Assembly: GCF_019795295.1 (NCBI RefSeq)
Contig: NZ_JAIMCG010000008.1
Span: 124,001 to 188,000, forward strand
Direction of reading: 5' to 3'
Length of the DNA stretch: 64,000 nucleotides
Source of the DNA: Cupriavidus sp. AU9028
GTDB lineage: Bacteria > Pseudomonadota > Gammaproteobacteria > Burkholderiales > Burkholderiaceae
Shown here: positions 29,343 through 37,557 of the stretch, piece after piece
Layout: each line of letters begins with the position of its first letter
Numbering within the stretch: the first letter of the stretch is position 1
The notes under the pieces: model-generated
What the model saw: only the letters and a program-made list of their open reading frames with translations
Databases searched by the model: none
Told to the model about the DNA's origin: nothing
Program-made: the position numbers and the translations under genes

Positions 29343-30398
29343 ATGTTGGCGATTACCAAAGCGGGAGTAGAGGCTGCCCAACGGTCGGACGGGTCAACCA
29401 CGACCGGGAAGGACTCGCCTATTGGGCAGGCGGTACAAGCCACTCGTACCGCTCTGAAGCGTTGCGGCGAAATGCGGTTCCCGCAGTTGGACGAGAACGG
29501 ACATCTTCATCAGTACGGGTTCGTGGACGTCGAGCCGGCGCTGGCACTGCTTGACCATGTGGAAGCGATGATCCCAAAGTACCTGATTCTTCCCGGTACT
29601 CGCCAGCGAATCGCGGAAGCAATGATGGCGTTGTCGCGGTCCATCGACAACCTTTGCAAGGGAATCGATACCCTGAATACTCCGGGAGGGGCTGCCGAAG
29701 CGGTGAAGTTGCTCAACGCAGTCCAGTCGGATCAGCAGACGCTGATCAATCTGATCAGCAAGGAGATCCCGGACGAAAGCAAGATGCGGCATATCCGGGA
29801 CGGCGCACAAGCCATCCTCCTGCTGATCGGCATCATCGCAGTTCTCGTTTCCGTGAGTCTGCCCCCCCTTGGCGTGCCACTGATTGCCATGGCAGCCATT
29901 TCCCTGTCTCCCTCGCTTGTCACGTTCCTGTGGAATCGCGCCTACGACTGGCGCACCACGCCGAATCCGGCCTGGAAGCCCCTCCGGGACCTGGTTTGCG
30001 AGATTCGCCAAAGCATGGAGAAAGCCACTATGTATGCCACAGCCATGATGAAGCGCATGGATGCGCGCATGGACCAGCTAGAGCAAACGCTGGGCGAAAG
30101 AGTCACCCGGCTAGAGCAGGCGCACACCAATAGCGTCCGCCGACTTGAATCGGAAATCGATGGAGTCAAACGGACCCTTGCGGATCAGCAGATCGAGCGA
30201 AGCTTGCAAGATCAGCAAATCAAGCAAACGCTCGAGGAGCACCAGAGGACGCAAGAACGGATGCTCGCGATGCTGGAAGCCCTGATGGGACAGCGCACCA
30301 CCGCTCAGCATTCTGCGATCAACCTGACAACCACCAGCGCGCCGAAGGAAGCCGCCAATGAGAGAACCTGCAGCCTCGTGGTAAACAACCACCCCTGA
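29343..30398 (+). CDS. Hypothetical membrane protein with C-terminal coiled coil
   Basis: I do not recognise this 351-residue protein. Residues 1-150 are soluble and mostly helical. Two adjacent hydrophobic segments (about 155-173 and 176-196) form a membrane hairpin with a short proline-glycine turn (LPPLGVP). Residues about 225-318 form a long charged coiled coil containing the near repeat DQQIERSLQ/DQQIKQTLE. The last 30 residues are Thr/Ser-rich. There is no signal peptide, so both ends should be cytoplasmic. A strong GGAGG lies seven bases before the ATG, and two strong terminators follow the gene, so it is a self-contained unit. Its base composition looks less GC-rich than its neighbours, which suggests acquisition. 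tRNA-Leu lies 0.5 kb away. Confidence 0.75.
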   Translation: MLAITKAGVEAAQRSDGSTTTGKDSPIGQAVQATRTALKRCGEMRFPQLDENGHLHQYGFVDVEPALALLDHVEAMIPKYLILPGTRQRIAEAMMALSRSIDNLCKGIDTLNTPGGAAEAVKLLNAVQSDQQTLINLISKEIPDESKMRHIRDGAQAILLLIGIIAVLVSVSLPPLGVPLIAMAAISLSPSLVTFLWNRAYDWRTTPNPAWKPLRDLVCEIRQSMEKATMYATAMMKRMDARMDQLEQTLGERVTRLEQAHTNSVRRLESEIDGVKRTLADQQIERSLQDQQIKQTLEEHQRTQERMLAMLEALMGQRTTAQHSAINLTTTSAPKEAANERTCSLVVNNHP

Positions 30399-30415
30399 CA
30401 GGCGGCTGCAGCATC

Positions 30416-30458
30416 GCTGTGTTTCGCCGCCGCATAGCGGCGACGAAACACAGCTTTT
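30416..30458 (+). terminator. Strong rho-independent terminator
   Basis: An 18-bp stem (30416-30433 with 30437-30454, one G-T pair, three-base loop) followed by TTTT. It ends the hypothetical membrane protein transcript 18 bases after its stop. Confidence 0.92.
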
Positions 30459-30463
30459 GGCTC

Positions 30464-30497
30464 AACGGGCGGCTATCAGCCGCCCGTTCCGCTTTTT
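30464..30497 (+). terminator. Second tandem terminator
   Basis: AACGGGCGGCT / AGCCGCCCGTT (11-bp stem, three-base loop), then CCGC and TTTTT. It directly follows the first hairpin and touches the stop of the small minus-strand ORF, so it also separates converging transcripts. Confidence 0.88.
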
Positions 30498-30690
30498 AAT
30501 GGCGGCTGTCCGACGGCGGCGTCGCCTGCAACAGGTACGCTGCCATCAGCAGTCGCCACAGTCGTGCCGGCGGCTCCCGGTTCTGCAGCAGCGCCTTGCG
30601 CAGGGCCTCGGCCTTGCCCGGGTGCACGTCCATCTCCTCTTCCAGCGCGGTGACGGCCGCGACCGGGTCCATCTCCCAGTGCATCAACAT
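30496..30690 (-). CDS. Small hypothetical protein, 64 residues
   Basis: Starts MLMHWEMDPVAAVTALEEEMDVHP and ends with a leucine/alanine-rich helix PARLWRLLMAAYLLQATPPSDSRH. No family is recognised and there is no clear signal peptide. The start at 30690 has GGAGG eight bases upstream, better than any upstream candidate. The acidic N-terminal half and basic-amphipathic C-terminal half look like a real small protein, but the evidence is only the ribosome-binding site and the well-placed end at a terminator. Confidence 0.5.
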   Translation of the reverse strand: MLMHWEMDPVAAVTALEEEMDVHPGKAEALRKALLQNREPPARLWRLLMAAYLLQATPPSDSRH

Positions 30691-30871
30691 GTTCCTGTCC
30701 TCCATGTAGTGGTTGACGGCAGGAAGGTGCCTTGTCTTGATGCGGGAAATAGCGGAGTTGGCGAGAAGCTGTGGGAAATTGCCCATCGGTCGCGCCGGAA
30801 GGCCGTCCAGGTGTACTCGAAGGCTCTTGTACAGGTCCAGGCGGCGGCTATGCGGCGTCGATGGAGAATGG

Positions 30872-30958
30872 TGGTGCGAGGGAGGGGACTCGAACCCCTA
30901 CACCATTGCTGGCGTCAGGACCTAAACCTGGTGCGTCTACCAATTTCGCCACCCTCGC
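30872..30958 (-). tRNA. tRNA-Leu (TAG)
   Basis: 87 bases including encoded CCA, with the long variable arm typical of class II tRNAs. The acceptor stem is GCGAGGG / CCCTCGC with discriminator A. The D-arm has GGCGAAATTGGTAGACGC. The anticodon loop TTTAGGT gives anticodon TAG, and the T-arm is GGGGTTCGAGTCCCC. Confidence 0.98.
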
Positions 30959-31577
30959 GGTCCGAAGCGCCCGGAGCCGGGCGCCGATTGCTTGTACGGG
31001 ATTCCCGCGCGAGGACCGGACCGGCCGCGCGGGATTCCATCGGACCGCCGCTGCGATGAGGGCGGCCTCGGACAAGGCTGCGGATTGTAGCGCATGGCGC
31101 GGCGAGAATCCAGTGGCGTCGACTCGGGAGAACGTGGGGCATGGGGGGAGCCGCGCCGCCCCGATCTAGCCCGGCCGCCATTGCCCTGAAGGGCTACTGG
31201 CCCTCCCCTCCGCCATGCGTTCCCGCGCAGAGCGGGCCGCGACATGCACGCCTTCGTGCAGACCACCTCCATGGTGGTGCATGGCTTTCCCGTTCGTCCT
31301 TGCCGTTGAGGCACGTTGAGCAACCCGCTGCGACCCCGCTGCTGGTTCGCCCCGTGGTCCTCGGCTCCCGCAGCGCCCTCTCGCCTGTCTGCGCTGCCGC
31401 CCTCGCCCCCCGACTCCGCTCGCGTCGTGCCCGCGCCGGCTGCGGCGGCCTATCGCATTCCCGTATGCACCAATGCGGAGCCGTTTCTGCGTTTTTTCCA
31501 TGGCACATCGATTGCTATTTCGCTTGCAAACGAATGGACGCCGATCCACGCAGGTTTCTCACCACAGGAGTCATGCA
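30959..31577. other. Gene-poor gap with nested inverted repeats
   Basis: About 600 bases without a convincing gene between tRNA-Leu and the ABC-transporter binding protein. Between 31187 and 31283 several perfect hairpins are packed together, including TGCACG-CCTT-CGTGCA (31245-31260) and ACCACC-TCCAT-GGTGGT (31262-31278). These sit inside a possible outer stem CATGCAC / GTGCATG (31243-31249, 31277-31283). No family of structured RNA is recognised. The segment just before 31578 should hold the promoter of the ABC operon, but no clear -35/-10 pair is visible. Confidence 0.5.
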
Positions 31578-33287
31578 GTGAACCGCTTCGCTTCCGCTTT
31601 TGTCTCCCCGTCCGCTGCGAGTCCGCACGGCAACGCACAATGGGCGATGCCCGTGGCCGCGCTCTCGCTCGCGGCGCTGGCCGCGCTCTCCTGCTTGCCG
31701 GCCACCGCGCATGCGGAGAAGGTACTGCGCATCGGCATGACGGCGGCCGACATTCCTCGCACGCTCGGTCAGCCCGACCAGGGCTTCGAAGGCAACCGCT
31801 TTTCGGGCATCCCGATGTATGACGGCCTGACGCAATGGGATCTGTCGAATGCCAAGGGCCCGAGCCTGCTGATTCCGGGCCTGGCAACCGAGTGGAAGGT
31901 CGATCCGCAGGACAAGACCAAATGGGTGTTCAAGCTGCGACAGGGCGTTCGCTTCCATGATGGCTCGCCCCTGAACGCGGATGCGGTGGTCTGGAACGTG
32001 GGCAAGGTACTGGACAAGTCGGCGAAGCAATTCGACCCGAGCCAGGTGGGTGTCACCGCCTCTCGCATGCCGACGCTGCGCTCGGCCCGCAAGATCGACG
32101 ACATGACGGTGGAGCTGACGACGTCCGAGCCGGACTCCTTCCTGCCGTACAACCTGACCAACCTGTTCATGGCGTCGCCGACGCATTGGGAGAAGAAGTT
32201 CGCGGCGGTCCCGGCTTCGGTCACCGATCCGGTGGAGCGCTCCAAGCAGGCATGGGTGGCATTTGCCGCCGATGCGTCGGGAACGGGGCCGTTCCGCATG
32301 ACGCGCTTCGTGGCCCGCGAGCGGCTGGAAGTGGCCAAGAACGCCCAGTACTGGGACCCGAAGCGCGTACCGAAGATCGACAAGGTGGTGATGCTGCCGA
32401 TGCCGGAGGCCAACGCGCGCACGGCGGCACTGTTGTCGGGCCAGGTGGACTGGATCGAAGCGCCGGCGCCGGACGCGGTGGCGCAGATCAAGAGTCGCGG
32501 CTTCGAGGTCTACGCCAACGCACAGCCGCACGTGTGGCCGTGGCAGCTGTCGTTCGCGCCGGGCTCGCCCTGGCTGGACAAGCGCGTGCGACAGGCCGCC
32601 AATCTTTGCGTGAACCGTGGCGGACTGAAGACGCTGCTGGGCGGCTATATGGCCGAAGCGAAGGGCATCGTCGAGGCTGGCAACCCCTGGTGGGGCAACC
32701 CCAAGTTCGACATCCGCCATGATCCTGCCGCCGGACGCAAGCTGATGCAGGAGGCTGGCTATTCCGCCGCCAAACCGCTGAAGGTCAAGGTGCAGGTGTC
32801 CGCGTCCGGCTCCGGCCAGATGCAGCCGCTGCCGATGAACGAGTATGTCCAGCAGAACATGAAGGAGTGCTTCATCGATGTCGACTTCGACGTGGTGGAG
32901 TGGAACACGCTGTTCACCAACTGGCGTATCGGCGCGAAGGACCCGAGCGCGCATGGGGCCAATGCGATCAATGTCAGTTTCGCGGCGATGGACCCGTTCT
33001 TCGCCATGGTGCGCTTCGTCAGCAGCAAGACGCAGCCGCCGGTGTCGAACAACTGGGGCTTCTTCAGCAATGCGGAGTTCGACAAGCTGATCGCGACGGC
33101 TCGCACGTCGTTCGACGAGAAGGGTCGCGATGCGGCGCTGGCGCAGCTGCATGCGCGCATCGTCGAGGAGGCACCCTTCGTGCTGATTGCGCATGACGTC
33201 GGCCCGCGCGCGATCTCGAAGAAGGTCAAGGGCGTCGTGCAGCCGCAAAGCTGGTTCATCGACATCGCGACGATGTCGATGGATTGA
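31578..33287 (+). CDS. ABC transporter substrate-binding protein, peptide/nickel family (SBP_bac_5)
   Basis: A 569-residue periplasmic receptor for peptides or related amides. A long N-terminal signal (hydrophobic MPVAALSLAALAALSCLPATAHA) has cleavage near AHA-EKV. The mature part follows the DppA/OppA pattern: PMYDGLTQWD, PGLATEWKVDPQDKTKWVFKLRQGVRFHDGSPLNADAVVWN and YWDPKRVPKIDKVVMLP. The start is a GTG at 31578, with AGGAG seven bases upstream. A two-codon reading frame ATG-CAG-TGA (31573-31581) overlaps this GTG and may couple initiation. The permease and ATPase genes follow in the same direction after a stem-loop. The ligand is unknown; the amidase partner suggests an amide-bearing compound. 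Confidence 0.92.
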   Translation: MNRFASAFVSPSAASPHGNAQWAMPVAALSLAALAALSCLPATAHAEKVLRIGMTAADIPRTLGQPDQGFEGNRFSGIPMYDGLTQWDLSNAKGPSLLIPGLATEWKVDPQDKTKWVFKLRQGVRFHDGSPLNADAVVWNVGKVLDKSAKQFDPSQVGVTASRMPTLRSARKIDDMTVELTTSEPDSFLPYNLTNLFMASPTHWEKKFAAVPASVTDPVERSKQAWVAFAADASGTGPFRMTRFVARERLEVAKNAQYWDPKRVPKIDKVVMLPMPEANARTAALLSGQVDWIEAPAPDAVAQIKSRGFEVYANAQPHVWPWQLSFAPGSPWLDKRVRQAANLCVNRGGLKTLLGGYMAEAKGIVEAGNPWWGNPKFDIRHDPAAGRKLMQEAGYSAAKPLKVKVQVSASGSGQMQPLPMNEYVQQNMKECFIDVDFDVVEWNTLFTNWRIGAKDPSAHGANAINVSFAAMDPFFAMVRFVSSKTQPPVSNNWGFFSNAEFDKLIATARTSFDEKGRDAALAQLHARIVEEAPFVLIAHDVGPRAISKKVKGVVQPQSWFIDIATMSMD

Positions 33288-33307
33288 CGGCTCGCCCCGT
33301 CTCACCG

Positions 33308-33342
33308 GTCGAGGTCCGCCGCGGATGGCGGCGAGCCTCGAC
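33308..33342 (+). other. Stem-loop between binding-protein and permease genes
   Basis: Outer arms GTCGAGG / CCTCGAC with an inner CCGCC / GGCGG stem, 21 bases after the binding-protein stop and without a T-run. It parallels the hairpin in the TRAP operon at 6.6 kb. Confidence 0.55.
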
Positions 33343-33397
33343 TTCCGTGTTGCCTGTTCCAGGGCGTTACGCTGCCCCTACCTGACCTCGGCCTGCC

Positions 33398-34348
33398 ATG
33401 TCCTATCTGCTGCGACGCGCGCTGTACGCCGTGCCGATCCTGCTCGGCGTCGCGCTGCTCTGCTTCTCGCTGGTGCATATCGCCCCCGGCGACCCCCTGG
33501 TGTCGGTGCTACCGCCCGACGCGTCGGAGGAACTGCGCCTGCAACTTGCTGCGCTGTACGGTTTCGACAAGCCCTTCGCCGAGCAATTCGTTCACTGGCT
33601 CGGCCGGGCGCTGCACGGCGACCTTGGCACCTCGATCGCGACCAGCCGGCCGGTGATGGCCGAGGTATCGACGGCGGTCGTCAATTCGGTTCGCCTCGCC
33701 CTTGTCGCCACGCTGATCGGCTTCGCCTTCGGCAGCCTGTTCGGCTTCGTCGCCGGCTATCTGCGCGACACGCCGATCGACCGCGCGGCCTCCTTCCTGT
33801 CGGTGTTCGGTGTCAGCATGCCGCACTACTGGCTTGGCATGGTGCTGGCCATCGTCTTCTCGGTGCTGCTCGGGTGGCTGCCTGCCACGGGCGCAGGCCC
33901 AGGAGGATCGAGCGACTGGCGGTGGGACTGGGAGCACGCGCAGTACATGCTGTTACCAGCGGTGACCATGTCGGTGATCCCGATGGGCATCGTCGCCCGT
34001 ACGGTACGGGCGCTGGTCGCGGAGATCCTGTCCAACGAATTCATTGTCGGGCTGCGCGCGCGCGGCTTGTCGGAGTTTGCCGTCTTCCGCCACGTGGTGA
34101 AGAACGTGGCGCCGACCGCGCTGTCGGTGATGGGCCTGCAGCTCGGATATCTGCTCGGGGGCTCGATCCTGATCGAGACGGTGTTCGCCTGGCCCGGGAC
34201 CGGTTTTCTGCTGAACTCGGCTATCTTCCAGCGCGACTTTCCGCTGCTGCAGGGAACCATCCTGGTGCTGGCGGTGTTCTTCGTGCTGCTCAATCTGCTG
34301 GTCGATGCGCTGCAGACGGTATTCGATCCGCGCATCCAGCGCAACTAG
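33398..34348 (+). CDS. ABC transporter permease, DppB type
   Basis: A 316-residue inner-membrane permease with six hydrophobic segments. It opens with the typical MSYLLRRALYAVPILLGVALLCFSLVHIAPGDP and carries the ATPase-docking EAA-like loop RTVRALVAEILSNEFIVGLRARGLSEFAVFRHVVKNVAP. It ends VDALQTVFDPRIQRN, the standard DppB end. It pairs with the next gene to form the channel. Confidence 0.94.
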   Translation: MSYLLRRALYAVPILLGVALLCFSLVHIAPGDPLVSVLPPDASEELRLQLAALYGFDKPFAEQFVHWLGRALHGDLGTSIATSRPVMAEVSTAVVNSVRLALVATLIGFAFGSLFGFVAGYLRDTPIDRAASFLSVFGVSMPHYWLGMVLAIVFSVLLGWLPATGAGPGGSSDWRWDWEHAQYMLLPAVTMSVIPMGIVARTVRALVAEILSNEFIVGLRARGLSEFAVFRHVVKNVAPTALSVMGLQLGYLLGGSILIETVFAWPGTGFLLNSAIFQRDFPLLQGTILVLAVFFVLLNLLVDALQTVFDPRIQRN

Positions 34349-34358
34349 GAGTCAGACG

Positions 34359-35300
34359 ATGCAAGCCACTCATCCTCCGGCGCCTGCCGTCCCGGCTTCG
34401 ATGTCGTCGCCGCCAACGCAAGCCCCGCTGCAACCACAGGCCAATGTGAGGATACAGCGCTCACCCGGCTACTGGTCCACGGTCGGGCGCCGTCTGCTCC
34501 GCAATCGCCTGGCCATGCTGGCCGCCCTGGTGCTGCTTGCGCTGATCGGGATGGCGGTGTTCGCACCGCTGCTGATGCCGGCCGATCCTTACGCCTCGTC
34601 GATTCTCAAGCGGCTCAAACCGCTGGGCACGGAGGGCTTTGCGCTGGGCACGGACGAACTTGGTCGGGACATGCTGTCACGCCTGATCCTGGGCGCCCGG
34701 CTGTCGCTGTTCATGGGCATCGCGCCCGTGCTGATTGCCTTCGTCATCGGCAGCGCGCTCGGCATCCTGGCCGGCTACGCCGGGGGCTTCGTCAACACGG
34801 CCATCATGCGGGTGGTCGACGTGTTCTACGCCTTTCCGTCCGTGCTGCTGGCGATCGCGCTGTCGGGCACGCTGGGTGCGGGCGTGGGCAACGCGCTGCT
34901 GTCGCTGACCATCGTCTTCGTACCGCAGATCGTGCGCGTGGCGGAGAGCGTTACGACGCAGGTGCGGAATCGCGAGTTCGTCGACGCCGCGCGGGCCTCC
35001 GGCGCGTCGGCATTGACCATCGTACGGGTCCACGTGCTCAACAACGTGCTGGGGCCGATCTTCGTCTACGCGACCAGCCTGATTTCGGTATCGATGATCC
35101 TGGCATCCGGGCTGTCCTTCCTCGGGCTCGGGGTCAAGCCGCCCGAGCCGGAATGGGGGCTGATGCTCAATACGCTGCGCACGGCGATCTATAGCCAGCC
35201 GGTGGTCGCCGCGCTGCCCGGCGCGATGATCTTCCTGACCTCGATCTCGTTCAATCTGCTGGCGGACGGCATCCGCTCGGCGATGGAGATCAAGGAATGA
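34359..35300 (+). CDS. ABC transporter permease, DppC type
   Basis: A 313-residue inner-membrane permease. A proline-rich cytoplasmic N-terminus of about 45 residues precedes the OppC-type first helix (RLLRNRLAMLAALVLLALIGMAVFAPLL). The signature GTDELGRDMLSRLILGARLSL and the EAA loop TQVRNREFVDAARASGASALTIVRVHVLNNVLGP are intact. AGGAG is eight bases before the ATG. It overlaps the next gene by ATGA. Confidence 0.94.
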   Translation: MQATHPPAPAVPASMSSPPTQAPLQPQANVRIQRSPGYWSTVGRRLLRNRLAMLAALVLLALIGMAVFAPLLMPADPYASSILKRLKPLGTEGFALGTDELGRDMLSRLILGARLSLFMGIAPVLIAFVIGSALGILAGYAGGFVNTAIMRVVDVFYAFPSVLLAIALSGTLGAGVGNALLSLTIVFVPQIVRVAESVTTQVRNREFVDAARASGASALTIVRVHVLNNVLGPIFVYATSLISVSMILASGLSFLGLGVKPPEPEWGLMLNTLRTAIYSQPVVAALPGAMIFLTSISFNLLADGIRSAMEIKE

Positions 35301-36433
35301 GCGCCACCGTCACCGAGGAAACTGCCATGCTGCAACCCGAATTGGATCGCGATATCGGCGGCCCTGCCCAACCGCTGGTGATCGCGCGCGACCTGGTAAA
35401 GCACTTCCCGCTCAAGAACGGCATGCCCGCCCTGCCCTGGCGACCCAAGGCCGGCGGCACGGTGGTGCGGGCGGTCGACGGCATCAGCTTCGAGGTACGC
35501 AAGGGCGAGACGCTGGGCGTAGTGGGCGAATCGGGGTGCGGCAAGTCGACCACGGCTAGGTTGCTGATGCAGTTGCTGCGGCAGGACACTGGCGAGCTGA
35601 TCTTCGACGCGCAGGGCGTCGGCTCGCACCAGTTGCCGATGAAGCGATTCCGCAGCCAGGTGCAGATGGTGTTCCAGGACAGCTATTCCTCGCTGAACCC
35701 GCGCCTGACCATCGAGGAGTCGATTGCCTTCACGCCGCGGGTGCACGGCGTACCGGCGCGCGAGGCCACGGAGCGTGCGCGGTATCTGCTTTCGCGCGTG
35801 GGACTGGAGCCCGCGCGCTTCGCCGGCCGTTATCCGCACGAACTGTCGGGCGGCCAGCGACAACGCGTCAATATCGCTCGTGCGCTGGTCCTGCGGCCGC
35901 GACTCGTGATCCTGGACGAGGCCGTGTCGGCGCTGGACAAATCGGTCGAAGCGCAGGTGCTGAATCTGCTGATGGACCTGAAGGCGGAGTTCGACCTGAC
36001 CTACGTCTTCATCAGCCATGACCTGAACGTGGTGCGGTATCTGTGCGACCGCGTGATGGTGATGTATCTGGGCAAGGTGGTGGAGATCGGCGACACCGAG
36101 GCGATCTACCGCAACCCCGCCCACCCGTATACCCGGGCGCTGCTCGCCTCGATGCCATCGATGGATCCGGACCACCGGACCGAGACGGCGCCGCTGGCAG
36201 GCGATCCCCCCAATCCGATCGATCCACCTCCCGGGTGCAGCTTCCATCCGCGCTGCGCCTTCGCCGAGCCGGTCTGCACGCGGCGCATGCCCGTGCTGAC
36301 CGATACCGTGGCAGGACATCCGGTCGCCTGTCTGATGGCCGATCCCGCCGGTGGCCACGGCCAGCGCATGCCGCCGATGCCGCACGCGCTCACGCAGCGC
36401 CCCGTCGACCTTTCCCAGGAGATCTGCTTGTGA
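35297..36433 (+). CDS. ABC transporter ATP-binding protein, DppF/OppF type
   Basis: A 378-residue cytoplasmic ATPase. Walker A GESGCGKST, Q-loop QMVFQDSYSSLNPR, signature LSGGQRQR, Walker B LVILDEAVSALD and switch His FISHD are present. The C-terminal oligopeptide-transporter domain has HPYTRALLASMP and the Cys-containing PPGCSFHPRCAFAEPVC block. Start and stop overlap both neighbours by four bases. Confidence 0.94.
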   Translation: MSATVTEETAMLQPELDRDIGGPAQPLVIARDLVKHFPLKNGMPALPWRPKAGGTVVRAVDGISFEVRKGETLGVVGESGCGKSTTARLLMQLLRQDTGELIFDAQGVGSHQLPMKRFRSQVQMVFQDSYSSLNPRLTIEESIAFTPRVHGVPAREATERARYLLSRVGLEPARFAGRYPHELSGGQRQRVNIARALVLRPRLVILDEAVSALDKSVEAQVLNLLMDLKAEFDLTYVFISHDLNVVRYLCDRVMVMYLGKVVEIGDTEAIYRNPAHPYTRALLASMPSMDPDHRTETAPLAGDPPNPIDPPPGCSFHPRCAFAEPVCTRRMPVLTDTVAGHPVACLMADPAGGHGQRMPPMPHALTQRPVDLSQEICL

Positions 36434-37500
36434 CAGCCGAACCCAATCTCGCCGTCCCAACCCGGTCGCACGCCCCGGCACCGAAGGCGATCTCGGTGCG
36501 GGATCTCCATGTCGCCTTCCGCGGCGGCGGCAAGACCATTCGCGCGGTCAACGGCGTTTCGCTCGACGTCGGCGCCGGCGAAGCGGTCGCGCTGATTGGC
36601 GAATCCGGATCGGGCAAGAGCGTGACGTTGCGCGCGCTGATGCGGCTGCATCCTCCGCGCCGTACCGAGATCCAGGGGGATATCCGGATCGAGGGCGAAG
36701 ATTTGATGCGCCTGGACGCCCGTGGTCTGGCGAAGCTGCGCGGCGGCAAGATCGCGATGGTGTTTCAGGAACCGCTGCTCGCGCTCGATCCCGTCTATAC
36801 CGTCGGTCAGCAGATCGTCGAATCGATCCGGGCCCATGCCGCGGTTTCTCCAGCGCAGGCCCGCGAACAGGCCTTGCGGTCGCTGCAGGCGGTGCGGATT
36901 CCCAGCCCCGAGCGGCGGCTTTCCGCCTATCCGCACGAAATGTCCGGCGGCATGCGGCAGCGGGCGATGATTGCGCTCGCCCTTGCGCCGAATCCCCGCA
37001 TCCTGCTGGCGGACGAGCCGACCACCGCGCTGGATGCAACGGTGCAGATTCAGGTGTTGATCCTGCTGCGCGAACTGCAACGTGACCTCGGTCTGGCCAT
37101 CGTCTTCGTCACCCACGACATCGGCGCCGCGGTGGAGATCGCCGATCGCGTCGCAGTGATGTACGGGGGTCGGATCGTCGAGGAAGCGCCGATCGGCACG
37201 CTGATGCGCGACGCGCGTCACCCCTATACCGTCGCGCTGCTCAACAGCCGCCAGCATGGCATGGAGAAGGGGGCGCGCTTGCAGACCATCCCCGGCGCGC
37301 CGCCCGACCTGTCCGCGCTGCCCCCAGGGTGCAGCTTCGCGGCCCGTTGCGCACACGCGCGCCCCGAGTGCCTGGGCGACACCCCCCCGACGATCGACCT
37401 GGGCGGGGGTCACCGGGTGGCATGCGTCCTGGCCGAGGGCGCGGCTGCTCGGCCCAGCCTCGACGTGTCGAATACCGAGCCGAATTTCGCCGCCGCCTGA
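36430..37500 (+). CDS. ABC transporter ATP-binding protein, DppD/OppD type
   Basis: A 356-residue cytoplasmic ATPase, partner of the preceding one. Walker [10 protein letters not shown] (Val instead of the usual Thr/Ser at the end, common in DppD), Q-loop [12 protein letters not shown], signature MSGGMRQR, Walker [13 protein letters not shown] and switch His VTHD are present. The C-terminal [17 protein letters not shown] block marks the oligopeptide family. It starts at a GTG (36430) overlapping the previous TGA. Confidence 0.93.
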   Translation: MTAEPNLAVPTRSHAPAPKAISVRDLHVAFRGGGKTIRAVNGVSLDVGAGEAVALIGESGSGKSVTLRALMRLHPPRRTEIQGDIRIEGEDLMRLDARGLAKLRGGKIAMVFQEPLLALDPVYTVGQQIVESIRAHAAVSPAQAREQALRSLQAVRIPSPERRLSAYPHEMSGGMRQRAMIALALAPNPRILLADEPTTALDATVQIQVLILLRELQRDLGLAIVFVTHDIGAAVEIADRVAVMYGGRIVEEAPIGTLMRDARHPYTVALLNSRQHGMEKGARLQTIPGAPPDLSALPPGCSFAARCAHARPECLGDTPPTIDLGGGHRVACVLAEGAAARPSLDVSNTEPNFAAA

Positions 37501-37557
37501 CGCCACCCGGCTTGCCCGCGCCTTTTTTTCCACGCTTCCCGCTACCGATCCGCTCAC

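Noticed and set aside
31166-31549. 127-codon minus-strand frame in the gap after tRNA-Leu
   Set aside because: Arg/Gly/His-rich with no ribosome-binding site, and it coincides with the inverted-repeat cluster, so the repetitive composition explains it better than coding.
31141-31577. Possible tmRNA, SRP RNA, RNase P RNA or 6S RNA in the gap
   Set aside because: I looked for a tag-peptide reading frame and for conserved core segments of these RNAs and found none; only unexplained hairpins remain.
29343-31577. tRNA-Leu as the attachment site of a genomic island
   Set aside because: No integrase, no duplicated tRNA 3' end and no second boundary are visible in the window.
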